A program made the translations under genes and the position numbers. Shown here piece after piece: positions 1 through 5,597 of a DNA stretch of 7,038 nucleotides. The notes under the pieces were generated by a model that saw only the letters and a program-made list of their open reading frames with translations, was not told the origin of the DNA and did not search any database. Position 1 is the first letter of the stretch; the number at the start of each line of letters is the position of its first letter. This stretch comes from Ignavibacteriales bacterium (GTDB lineage: Bacteria > Bacteroidota > Ignavibacteria > UBA10030), in assembly GCA_016207365.1 (NCBI GenBank), contig JACQPU010000092.1, forward strand, positions 1 to 7,038, given 5' to 3'.

Positions 1-481
1 ACATGACAGAGAGGGGGTTCTCGGCCACCGGCGCGGGCTTTCCAAAAAAGGCCGATCGGAAAAATCGGTCAGCGCCTGCTGCTTTATCCATCGTTGCAAG
101 ATGAACGAGCTCGTGATTCATCGTGGAGTTGACGCGTTCATTGGCCGGCGATGTCTCGAACACATAGCTATAAGGCGCGATGCTCAGACTGATCAAACAG
201 CGTGGGACTGTCAGGGCGGCGGCGTTCCCGTAGTCGCGAAGATCCTGGATAAACAGAATCACCTGTTCGGAAGGAGTCCATTCATAGAGAGATGTATTGA
301 AGGCGTAGGCGTTTTCGAAGCATCGCAAGGAATGGCCGACCAGATATTCTATTCCTGTACCGAGGCTGATTGTATGAAGGTTCGGGGAACGATATTGATA
401 AATTTGGGCATCGGCATGGAACACCGCCGTACACGTCACAAGAGTCAGTGCCGATGCCAATCGGTTGATTCTTCGGTTCAT
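1..481 (-). CDS. Secreted zincin-type metallopeptidase, N-terminal part (cut by left window edge)
   Basis: Reading leftwards from an ATG at 481 gives 160 codons with no stop before the window ends, so only the N-terminus is present. Residues 1-25 form a signal peptide: a basic start (MNRRINR), a hydrophobic stretch, and an ADA-Q signal-peptidase I site near residue 25. Residues 123-127 are HELVH, the HExxH zinc motif with E124 as the presumed catalytic base. It sits in a setting (TMNHELVHLATMDKA) typical of gluzincin/peptidase-MA-like domains. The third zinc ligand and the rest of the protein lie outside the window. Some envelope proteins with this N-terminal arrangement continue into a TolB/WD40-like propeller, but that cannot be seen here. 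The start is supported by the signal peptide directly after it; the ribosome binding site is weak. The gene lies behind the terminator at 564-600, so it probably has its own promoter in 482-563. Peptidase activity is inferred from the motif. Confidence 0.8.
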   Translation of the reverse strand, partial: MNRRINRLASALTLVTCTAVFHADAQIYQYRSPNLHTISLGTGIEYLVGHSLRCFENAYAFNTSLYEWTPSEQVILFIQDLRDYGNAAALTVPRCLISLSIAPYSYVFETSPANERVNSTMNHELVHLATMDKAAGADRFFRSAFFGKPAPVAENPLSVM

Positions 482-563
482 ATGCGTCAGGCTCGTGAAG
501 GAAATAAACTGGAGTGACAATGCAAATCTTTACCCTGAAATGCAAGAAAGGCGAGCGAAAACA
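482..563 (-). promoter_or_regulatory. Short leader between terminator and peptidase gene
   Basis: The 82 nt between the terminator and the peptidase ATG must carry that gene's promoter if termination is efficient. A TTGCAT (minus strand, about 543-538) could be a -35 element, but no convincing -10 follows at the right distance. The ribosome binding site before 481 is weak. Assignment is by position only. Confidence 0.25.
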
Positions 564-600
564 AAACAAGGGATACCGACGTTATCGGTACCCCTTGTTT
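564..600 (-). terminator. Rho-independent terminator of the sigma/anti-sigma/repeat-protein operon
   Basis: A 16-bp inverted repeat (564-579 with 585-600) encloses a 5-nt loop. Read as minus-strand RNA, the stem is fully paired with one G-U wobble, and a U-rich tail (UGUUUU) follows. Read as plus-strand RNA, the same position is an A-C mismatch, so the hairpin favours minus-strand transcripts. It begins 17 nt past the stop codon of the repeat-protein gene, where an operon terminator is expected. Confidence 0.85.
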
Positions 601-617
601 GAAGGAAAGTGGGGACG

Positions 618-1742
618 TTACTGGCTCAGCTTATAAGCTTCGCTTTTCAGTGCCTCGCGGAAAGCGTCGCTTTTCAGGGCTTCGCGGAGTGCATCGCTCT
701 TCAGAGCTTCGCGGAACGCGTCACTCTTCAGGGCTTCGCGGAAGGCATCGCTCTTCAGAGCTTCACGGAAGGCGTCGCTCTTCAGGGATTCGCGGAACGC
801 ATCGCTCTTGAGGGCTTCGCGGAAAGCGTCGCTTTTCATCGCTTCGCGGAACGCTTCGCTCTTCAGGGCTTCGCGGAAAGCGTCGCTCTTCAGGGCTTCG
901 CGGAAGGCGTCGCTTTTCATCGCTTCGCGGAACGCTTCGCTCTTCAGGGCTTCGCGGAAAGCGTCGCTCTTCAGAGCCTCACGGAAGGCGTCGCTCTTCA
1001 TTGCCTCGCGGAAGGCATCGCTCTTCAGAGCCTCACGGAAGGCCTCGCTTTTCATGGCTTCTTTCAGAGCCTCGCTCTTCATAGCTTCGCGGTATGCGTC
1101 GGTCTTCATGGCCTCGCGGAACGCGTCGGCCTTGAGAGCTGTTCGGAACGCTTCGCTCTTCATGGCCTCGCGGAGTGCGTCGCTCTTCATGGCCTCTCGA
1201 AACGCTTCGCTCTTCAGAGCTTCACGGAACGCGTCGCTCTTCATAGCATCGCGGAAGGCCTCGCTTTTCATGGCTTCCCGGAACGCGTCTGCCTTCAGGG
1301 CCTCACGATACGCGTCGCTCTTCAGGGCTTCGCGCAGGGCGTCGCTCTTCAGGGCTTCACGGAAAGCGTCGGCTTTCATCGCCTCGCGGAACGCGTCGCT
1401 CTTCAGGGCCTCGCGAAACGCGCTGCTCTTCAGGGCTTCGCGGAAGGCATCGCTCTTCATAGCCTGCTGAAACTCGGGATTCCGGATGAGCTTCTGGATC
1501 TGATCGTTTTGCAGGAGAACCTGAACCTCAGTGGAAGAGAGGATAATGTCTTCTTCACCAAGCTGTTCCGAGAGATACTTCCCGGCCTTCTGGGCTCCTC
1601 CGATGGTGCCTGCGGCCTGCTCCGAACTTACCGGCGGATAGAAGAACGCAAAATAGATGATCGCAAGCGCGGCGACAATAACGCCACCCAAGGCGAACAG
1701 TCCTTTGCGGCTTCCAAACAAACCTGTGGGATTTGTTGCCAT
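618..1742 (-). CDS. Membrane-anchored protein of 30 tandem nine-residue repeats
   Basis: This 374-residue protein matches no family I recognise. Residues 1-14 are a short, basic, probably cytoplasmic tail (SRK before the membrane). Residues 15-35 form one transmembrane helix. Residues 36-87 are a linker. A degenerate unit (NPEFQQAMK) occupies 88-96. Residues 97-366 are exactly 30 units of consensus SDAFREALK with no phase break, and a partial unit ends the protein. Each unit has two acidic (2 and 6) and two basic (5 and 9) positions, so the array is near neutral. Variation is conservative: D/E at 2, F/L/Y at 4, L/M at 8. With no Pro or Gly in the array, a long alpha-helical rod is likely. By the positive-inside rule the repeats face the periplasm. 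The start is decided by a GAGGAGG ribosome binding site five bases upstream. It is the last gene of the sigma/anti-sigma operon, 17 nt after the anti-sigma stop. Role unknown: a structural rod, envelope spacer or interaction scaffold are all possible. Confidence 0.88.
   Translation of the reverse strand: MATNPTGLFGSRKGLFALGGVIVAALAIIYFAFFYPPVSSEQAAGTIGGAQKAGKYLSEQLGEEDIILSSTEVQVLLQNDQIQKLIRNPEFQQAMKSDAFREALKSSAFREALKSDAFREAMKADAFREALKSDALREALKSDAYREALKADAFREAMKSEAFRDAMKSDAFREALKSEAFREAMKSDALREAMKSEAFRTALKADAFREAMKTDAYREAMKSEALKEAMKSEAFREALKSDAFREAMKSDAFREALKSDAFREALKSEAFREAMKSDAFREALKSDAFREALKSEAFREAMKSDAFREALKSDAFRESLKSDAFREALKSDAFREALKSDAFREALKSDALREALKSDAFREALKSEAYKLSQ
645..1454 (-). repeat. 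27-bp in-frame tandem repeat array, 30 units
   Basis: The array consists of 810 bp, exactly 30 copies of a 27-bp unit, each coding for one nine-residue repeat. There are no indels between units, so phase is kept throughout. Copies differ mostly at third positions and by D/E, L/M and F/L/Y replacements. Units at the promoter-proximal end (about 1050-1454) are the more diverged; those at the 3' end of the gene (about 645-1000) are more uniform. The array has no spacers. Confidence 0.95.
811..974 (-). repeat. 81-bp higher-order duplication inside the repeat array
   Basis: Three-unit blocks recur with a period of 81 bp: bases 826-893 are identical to 907-974 (68 bp), and upstream to 811/892 there is only one mismatch. 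In protein terms this is the block SEAFREAMK followed by two SDAFREALK-type units. It indicates recent expansion by slippage or unequal recombination in multiples of three units. Confidence 0.85.
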
Positions 1743-1747
1743 AACAA

Positions 1748-1754
1748 CCTCCTC
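1748..1754 (-). promoter_or_regulatory. Strong ribosome binding site of the repeat-protein gene
   Basis: The minus strand reads GAGGAGG, five bases before the ATG at 1742. It is among the best Shine-Dalgarno matches in the window, suggesting efficient translation of the repeat protein compared with the upstream regulators. It also fixes the start. Confidence 0.8.
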
Positions 1755-1759
1755 AGTGA

Positions 1760-2536
1760 TTAGTGATCAAATGACTCTTGAGACGACTGGTCGAATGTCA
1801 GGATGTGTTCGAAGCGGCGTTCGCCCCGGACATAAATCTCGGCACGAATCGGTGCGGGCTTTCCTTGGATCATTCTGAAACTCACGCTGGAAACCAAATC
1901 TCCGTCGCTGCTGATGCGAACCACGCCAGGAGAAACATCCATCATGGCGTGTGAAGGCCGCTCTGCCTGAAACGATTCAAACTCGATCCGCGTTTGATCA
2001 AAGGTAAGTCGCAGATCAAATACTTCAGAGGCCTTGAAGTTTCCACGCGTCCTGAGAAGGCCGTTTACCCTCTCCGCCGTAATGGTTCCTTGGATAAGTG
2101 GCAGAACAACGTTTACGGAGACCGATGCACCCGTAGTGCTTGCGTTTCCGATTGTTCCGACAAAGCGGGATGAATTCTGCGGAGTATCGCTGAACATCGC
2201 GAAAAGAAGAATCCCCGCAACCGCGCCTCCGGCAAAACTTGTAGCAAGACGAACCGAGGGTGCCTGAAAGAGCAGCTGAATCCATGCCGGCGGACGAACG
2301 ATGGACGGGCGCGGGGCCGCGTGTGGAAGAGAATTCAAAATCCGGGCTTTCAGGGAGCGGGGTGGATCGACGTCAGGAACAGACTTGAGAGCCGCAGACA
2401 ACTCCTTGATGCCAGCGAGGACTTCACGAGCTTCGGCGCTGCGCTCCAAAATTGCCTTCACACGCTCGCCGTCGCGGGGCGTGTTGGCTCCATCCGCTTC
2501 CTGGTTCAGAAGTTCATACGTTCTCTTGTCAAGCAT
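1760..2536 (-). CDS. Single-pass membrane anti-sigma factor-like protein, zinc-free N-terminal domain
   Basis: Predicted to hold the upstream ECF sigma factor at the inner membrane and release it on an envelope signal. The 258-residue product has a cytoplasmic N-terminal region (1-70) whose layout matches anti-sigma domains of the RskA/zf-HC2 kind: MLDKRTYELLNQEADG, then a helix around 25-55, then VPDVDPPRSL. The usual HxxxCxxC zinc ligands are absent; the matching stretch reads ILERSAEAREVL. Residues 97-117 form a transmembrane helix, and 118-258 would be a periplasmic beta-rich domain not assignable to a family by eye. The ATG at 2536 is preferred over an in-frame start at 2614: it overlaps the sigma-factor stop by 8 nt and has an AAGGGA ribosome binding site about eight bases upstream. 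Anti-sigma function rests mainly on position after the sigma gene, topology and the N-terminal pattern. Confidence 0.78.
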   Translation of the reverse strand: MLDKRTYELLNQEADGANTPRDGERVKAILERSAEAREVLAGIKELSAALKSVPDVDPPRSLKARILNSLPHAAPRPSIVRPPAWIQLLFQAPSVRLATSFAGGAVAGILLFAMFSDTPQNSSRFVGTIGNASTTGASVSVNVVLPLIQGTITAERVNGLLRTRGNFKASEVFDLRLTFDQTRIEFESFQAERPSHAMMDVSPGVVRISSDGDLVSSVSFRMIQGKPAPIRAEIYVRGERRFEHILTFDQSSQESFDH

Positions 2537-3074
2537 GAGTAATTCCCTTTTTCGCGAGGAGAGTCTTGAGTTTTCTTCGGGCGGAGAAGAGGCGGGACTT
2601 GACCGTGTTCTCACGGAGATTCAGGATATAACCGATTTCCCGATACGAGAGATCCTGAAAATGATTCAAAATGACCACGATGCGGAATTCCGGTTTTAGT
2701 TCGAGAAGAGCGTTGTCAATTGTTGAACTGACACTGGGATCGTGATAAACCGGCTCATCAGCTCGTTCTTGCGAATGCAGGCTCTCGTCGAAGCGATCAA
2801 AGTCTCTTTTCCGGTGGAGGAAGTTGATGGACTCGTTGACGGCAATCTTGTAAAGCCAGCTAAAGAACCGGTACTTTGGATCGAATGTCTTGAGTTTTTC
2901 ATAGGCTTTGACAAAGACAGACTGCGCAATATCTTCGGCATCTTCGCGATCCAACGTGAACCGAAAGGCCAGATTAAAAACAGGCCTTTGGTAGCGCTCA
3001 ACAAGCTCCTCAAAGGCCTTCTGGTTTCCGTCAAGGCACTGGCGAACGAGTACGGAATCGTCTTCCTGTTTCAT
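2529..3074 (-). CDS. ECF (sigma-70 family, group 4) RNA polymerase sigma factor
   Basis: Directs RNA polymerase to a stress or envelope regulon. The 181-residue protein has the usual ECF length and two-domain build. Sigma region 2 covers about 21-88, with the core-binding signature DREDAEDIAQSVFVKAY at 42-58 and FSWLYKIAVNESINFLHRK around 71-89. A charged linker spans about 90-118. Sigma region 4 covers about 119-171, with the helix-turn-helix SYREIGYILNLRENTVKSRL at 143-162. The start at ATG 3074 is preferred over one at 3167, since the extra 31 residues are hydrophobic and unlike any sigma N-terminus; the ribosome binding site here is weak. The stop overlaps the anti-sigma start by 8 nt. 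Such factors often activate their own operon. The family is certain; the ECF subgroup and its targets cannot be told from sequence alone. Confidence 0.95.
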   Translation of the reverse strand: MKQEDDSVLVRQCLDGNQKAFEELVERYQRPVFNLAFRFTLDREDAEDIAQSVFVKAYEKLKTFDPKYRFFSWLYKIAVNESINFLHRKRDFDRFDESLHSQERADEPVYHDPSVSSTIDNALLELKPEFRIVVILNHFQDLSYREIGYILNLRENTVKSRLFSARRKLKTLLAKKGITHA

Positions 3075-3190
3075 ACTTACAGCCAAGTACCGGAAAAGTT
3101 GGTGCGTGGGGAAGAAAGGTACGCCCTTTTCAGGCAGAGTTGCAACCAAAAGCGCAAAAACAGGCAAAAAACGAAGAAATGGCGGAAAAC
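3075..3190 (-). promoter_or_regulatory. Intergenic region likely carrying the sigma-operon promoter
   Basis: This is the only sizeable gap between genes right of the terminator (116 nt). It is T-rich on the minus strand and shows no terminator hairpin after the STAS gene. A TTGCAACT element (minus strand, about 3147-3140), followed 14 nt later by CGTACC, loosely resembles an ECF-type -35/-10 pair, as would be expected for autoregulation, but the match is weak. Read-through from the upstream operon is also possible. Confidence 0.25.
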
Positions 3191-3475
3191 CTACTCTATC
3201 TCAAAAATCATGTCAAAACGGGCGAAGTGGAACACGTCCCTGATATGCTTGCTCAAGTTGACCAGCTTGAGGCGCTTCCCTGACTGGCCGAGGCGTTTCT
3301 GGGTGGCGAGTAACACCCCAAGGCCGGCGCTGGAAATGTACTGGAGGTCCTTGAAATCGACCCTGATGGACTCGGTCACTTTATTGAGCAGTTCGAAGGC
3401 CTTGTCGGTTTGTGCCGCGTCGAATCTTCCGCTCAGTACCACATCCCCCTGCTCATTCAATCTGATATCAAACAT
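3191..3475 (-). CDS. STAS-domain anti-anti-sigma factor (SpoIIAA/RsbV-like)
   Basis: In partner switching, the unphosphorylated protein binds the RsbW-like kinase and frees whatever that kinase restrains; phosphorylation of a conserved serine switches this off. The 94 residues are one STAS domain of normal length. It opens FDIRLNEQGDVVLSGRFDA. The phosphorylation loop DLQYISSAGLGVLL lies at 43-56; aligned with SpoIIAA (DSSGLG), S49 is the expected phospho-acceptor. The ATG at 3475 has a GGAG ribosome binding site seven bases upstream and lies 3 nt after the kinase stop, so the pair is surely co-transcribed. Putative partner: the HATPase gene at 3479-3895. No cognate serine phosphatase (SpoIIE/RsbU type) is visible here. 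Confidence 0.93.
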   Translation of the reverse strand: MFDIRLNEQGDVVLSGRFDAAQTDKAFELLNKVTESIRVDFKDLQYISSAGLGVLLATQKRLGQSGKRLKLVNLSKHIRDVFHFARFDMIFEIE

Positions 3476-3478
3476 TTC

Positions 3479-3895
3479 TTACTCCAGTGGCAACCGGAAC
3501 GAAATCGTGCTCGTCCGGTTATGATGTTGATAATGGAGGTTTTCGACAAGCTTCTGCACCAGATAGATTCCAAGCCCGCCCGGCTTCCGCTCTTCGAGCG
3601 AGCGTTTCAGATCCACTGTCCGGTGTTCACTGACGTCAAACGGATCGGAATCGGGATCGGCAAGGTGTACAATGATCTCGTCCTGCTCCAGGACCAGACG
3701 CATCTGAATGTCTCCCGACCCGGACGGATTGTATTTCACCATGTTTGTGAATAGTTCCTCCACTACAAGGTCGAGCACATATCGAACTTTGTCGTTGATC
3801 GAATGCGCCAGGGCAAATTCGTTCGTAAAATCGAATACGTGTTGAAGCTGTCCAAAGGAGCGCTTGAATGAACGTTCCACGAGTTCAGAGCTCAC
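3479..3895 (-). CDS. RsbW/SpoIIAB-like serine kinase anti-sigma factor (HATPase_c)
   Basis: A 138-residue GHKL-ATPase of the anti-sigma type, predicted to phosphorylate the adjacent STAS protein and to sequester a target regulator in the cytoplasm. The N box is VVEELFTNMVKY (44-55, with E46/E47 and N51). The G1-like box is DPDSDPFD (80-87), in which the usual DxG glycine is a serine. The G2 box is GGLGIYLV (106-113). There is no transmembrane or sensor segment, which fits a soluble switch kinase and not a histidine kinase. The start is GTG at 3895, lying inside the last 11 nt of the amidohydrolase gene. An AAGGAGG sits 15 nt upstream, rather far for a ribosome binding site, and no other start codon lies between it and the GTG. 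Whether its target is the ECF sigma factor downstream or something unlinked is not shown; classical RsbW targets are not ECF factors. Confidence 0.92.
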   Translation of the reverse strand: MSSELVERSFKRSFGQLQHVFDFTNEFALAHSINDKVRYVLDLVVEELFTNMVKYNPSGSGDIQMRLVLEQDEIIVHLADPDSDPFDVSEHRTVDLKRSLEERKPGGLGIYLVQKLVENLHYQHHNRTSTISFRLPLE

Positions 3896-4610
3896 GTTTG
3901 TGGATGGTCCCCTCCTTCATGACGAATCCGATCCGCTCCAAGGCGGTAATGTCTTTCAGGGGATCGTCTTTCGTCGCCACAATGTCGGCCCACGCGCCCG
4001 GCCTGATCTCGCCGATGCTTCCGCTCATTTCCAGCAGTTCTGCTGCGACTGTTGTCGCGGATTTGATCGCCTGCATAGGTGTCATTCCCCAGCGAACCAT
4101 GTAGGAAAATTCCCTCGCCTGATTCTCGGTCCAGGCAAATCCGCCTGCGTCGGTGCCAAATGCAATTTTTACGCCCGCCTTAAGCGCCTTGGCGAATGTG
4201 ATCGGGAGGCGTTCTTTGAGGCTGAGGAAAACAACGTTGCCTTCAGCGGCGCGCCCTTCAGCAACCCACATGTTTACATGGATCGTCGGGCACCAGAACA
4301 CGCCGTGTTCCTTGAGGATCTGCTCGGCATAGTCCTCTGCCGTTATGTCGCCCTGAAGGAGCACATGCGTGTGGCAATCGATAAGGCCGGGGAGTACCGT
4401 TGCCGCGGAAAGATCAATGACAATGGCGTCCGGCGGGATCGTCAGGTTTGAACCGACATCAAGAACGCGCTTTCCCTGAATAAGAACAACGGCGTTAAGA
4501 ACGGGTGTGTCGGACCTCCCGTCAATTAATCTCCCGCATTTCAACGCTGTCACCTGAGCGGAGAGCAGGAATGGCGTTACAAAAGCGAGAATGTGGAGCA
4601 GACGGATCAT
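3885..4610 (-). CDS. Exported amidohydrolase (imidazolonepropionase-like), internally deleted, probably inactive
   Basis: An amidohydrolase-superfamily metallohydrolase of the COG1228 type (imidazolonepropionase/Xaa-Pro dipeptidase-like), but only 241 residues against about 400-430 usual. Residues 1-22 are a signal peptide. The N-terminal beta part follows (KCGRLIDGRSDTPVLNAVVL), with PGLIDCHTHV and the HxH metal motif at 80-82. The C-terminal part is also intact: GVFWCPTIHVN (103-113), the active-site Asp in FGTDAGG (D154), and the closing GEIRPGAWADIVATKDDPL. Between residue 99 and 103 the protein passes straight from the helix after HxH to the strand normally found about 150 residues later. 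The carboxylated lysine and the two further metal-binding histidines are therefore missing. The frame is kept, so this is an in-frame deletion. The ATG at 4610 is chosen over a GTG at 4658 because GAGGGAG lies five bases upstream and the signal peptide begins there. Confidence 0.85.
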   Translation of the reverse strand: MIRLLHILAFVTPFLLSAQVTALKCGRLIDGRSDTPVLNAVVLIQGKRVLDVGSNLTIPPDAIVIDLSAATVLPGLIDCHTHVLLQGDITAEDYAEQILKEHGVFWCPTIHVNMWVAEGRAAEGNVVFLSLKERLPITFAKALKAGVKIAFGTDAGGFAWTENQAREFSYMVRWGMTPMQAIKSATTVAAELLEMSGSIGEIRPGAWADIVATKDDPLKDITALERIGFVMKEGTIHKREL

Positions 4611-4615
4611 GAAAG

Positions 4616-4622
4616 CTCCCTC
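4616..4622 (-). promoter_or_regulatory. Ribosome binding site fixing the amidohydrolase start
   Basis: The minus strand reads GAGGGAG, five bases before the ATG at 4610. The alternative GTG at 4658 would add 16 residues including basic RR ahead of an otherwise clean signal peptide. The intact site suggests the shortened gene is still translated. Confidence 0.7.
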
Positions 4623-4658
4623 AAGTGTGCGGCGGGGAGCAATATGATACTTCTGCAC

Positions 4659-5597
4659 CTAAGAATCAAGAAATGAGAGGATTTCCTGCTCGCCGATATC
4701 GAGAAGGAGAATTTTGTTCGACAGGCCGGCTTTCCGTGCCAGGGAAAGAAGCTGTTCCGCGGCATAAGTGGGAGAGGGATCAAATCCCTGGATGAGAGTT
4801 CGATGGTGCATGGGAAGCATCATCCGGGCTCTGACGTCCCGAAAGATGTCCAGAGCCTGAGCCGGGTCGACATGATGCCGCTCCATAAAATCACGAGGCT
4901 CGATTGGACCAATGGGAAGAATTGCAAGATCAATGGAAAACCGGCGACCAATTTCCTTAAAAAGCTCGGGATGGTACCCCGTATCCCCGGCAAAGAAAAC
5001 CGTTGTGCCGCGGTATTCGATCACGTATCCGGTATACCCGCGGTCCCTCATCCAAAGAATATCGAATCCGTAGCGTCCGCTAAAATGCTGAACGGGCACG
5101 GCAGTGATGCGGACTCCATCGTGTTCCAGGACCTCCCATGTCTGCATCTCCCGCACTTCCTCGAATCCAAACTCCGGCGTATAGCGAAGAGCGTCGAGGG
5201 GAAGAAGAAGCTTACCGGCTTTCGGGAGCATGTCGAGACTGCCATAGCTGAAGTGGTCAAAATGCGTGTGCGAAATCAGCGTGAAGTCGACTCGTTCAAG
5301 GCGTGAAGGATCGAGGCCGGGCTCGATGGTTCGCTTCATCACCATGCCGACCGTGCGTGTAAAAAGAGGATCTGTCAAAAAAACCCTATCACCGATCTGA
5401 ATCAGAACAGTGGCGTGTCCTGACCAAAGGACGGACACATTAGTCCCTGGCCGGAAAATCGTATCGGTGTATACCGGCGCAGGCTCAACAGGTCTGCCGA
5501 TCTGTTCCAGGGATTTCACCAGAAACCGATTCACCATGGAACTACAGCCCGAAAGAGCAAGCACAAGCAGGAGTATGAACGATCGGCTGAGATTCAT
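4659..5597 (-). CDS. Metallo-beta-lactamase-fold lipoprotein (UlaG/NAPE-PLD-like), copy 1
   Basis: A 312-residue predicted metal-dependent hydrolase of the Lactamase_B_2 group, which includes UlaG and NAPE-PLD-like phosphodiesterases; substrate unknown. Residues 1-18 are a lipoprotein signal with lipobox LSGC (15-18); Ser follows the lipidated Cys, so outer-membrane sorting is plausible. Metal-site residues appear in the expected order: H61 in SGHAT, H110/H112/D114/H115 in SHTHFDH, H171 in VQHFSGRYG, D205 in FAGDTGY, H242 in RHHVDP and H264/H265 in MHH. All are intact, so it is probably active in the envelope. The ATG overlaps the stop of the paralogous upstream gene as ATGA, which argues for translational coupling. 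It ends 48 nt before the amidohydrolase start. The assay-level function (lactonase, phosphodiesterase or phospholipase D-like) cannot be decided from sequence. Confidence 0.9.
   Translation of the reverse strand: MNLSRSFILLLVLALSGCSSMVNRFLVKSLEQIGRPVEPAPVYTDTIFRPGTNVSVLWSGHATVLIQIGDRVFLTDPLFTRTVGMVMKRTIEPGLDPSRLERVDFTLISHTHFDHFSYGSLDMLPKAGKLLLPLDALRYTPEFGFEEVREMQTWEVLEHDGVRITAVPVQHFSGRYGFDILWMRDRGYTGYVIEYRGTTVFFAGDTGYHPELFKEIGRRFSIDLAILPIGPIEPRDFMERHHVDPAQALDIFRDVRARMMLPMHHRTLIQGFDPSPTYAAEQLLSLARKAGLSNKILLLDIGEQEILSFLDS

Noticed and set aside
101..517. Plus-strand open frame of 138 codons at the left edge
   Set aside because: It lies opposite the peptidase gene, whose minus frame has a signal peptide and an HExxH motif; the plus product has no recognisable features.
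282..569. Minus-strand open frame of 95 codons
   Set aside because: It overlaps the peptidase gene out of frame, starts inside the terminator hairpin and has no family features.
645..1454. CRISPR-like array
   Set aside because: The repeats are contiguous with no unique spacers, keep a coding frame and lie within a gene.
609..1763. Long open frames on the plus strand (384 and 220 codons) opposite the repeat protein
   Set aside because: The 27-bp unit is a multiple of three and lacks stops in several frames, so all frames stay open across the array. The plus-strand products are low-complexity shadows without a ribosome binding site or operon context, whereas the minus frame has a strong ribosome binding site, a membrane helix and a terminator.
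3139..3146. Eight-base palindrome GTTGCAAC in the sigma-operon leader as an operator
   Set aside because: It is too short to stand out from chance and has no second copy nearby.
3075..3167. Longer N-terminus for the sigma factor
   Set aside because: The extra 31 residues are hydrophobic and Pro/Phe-rich, unlike sigma region 1 or 2, and would consume most of the only promoter-sized gap.
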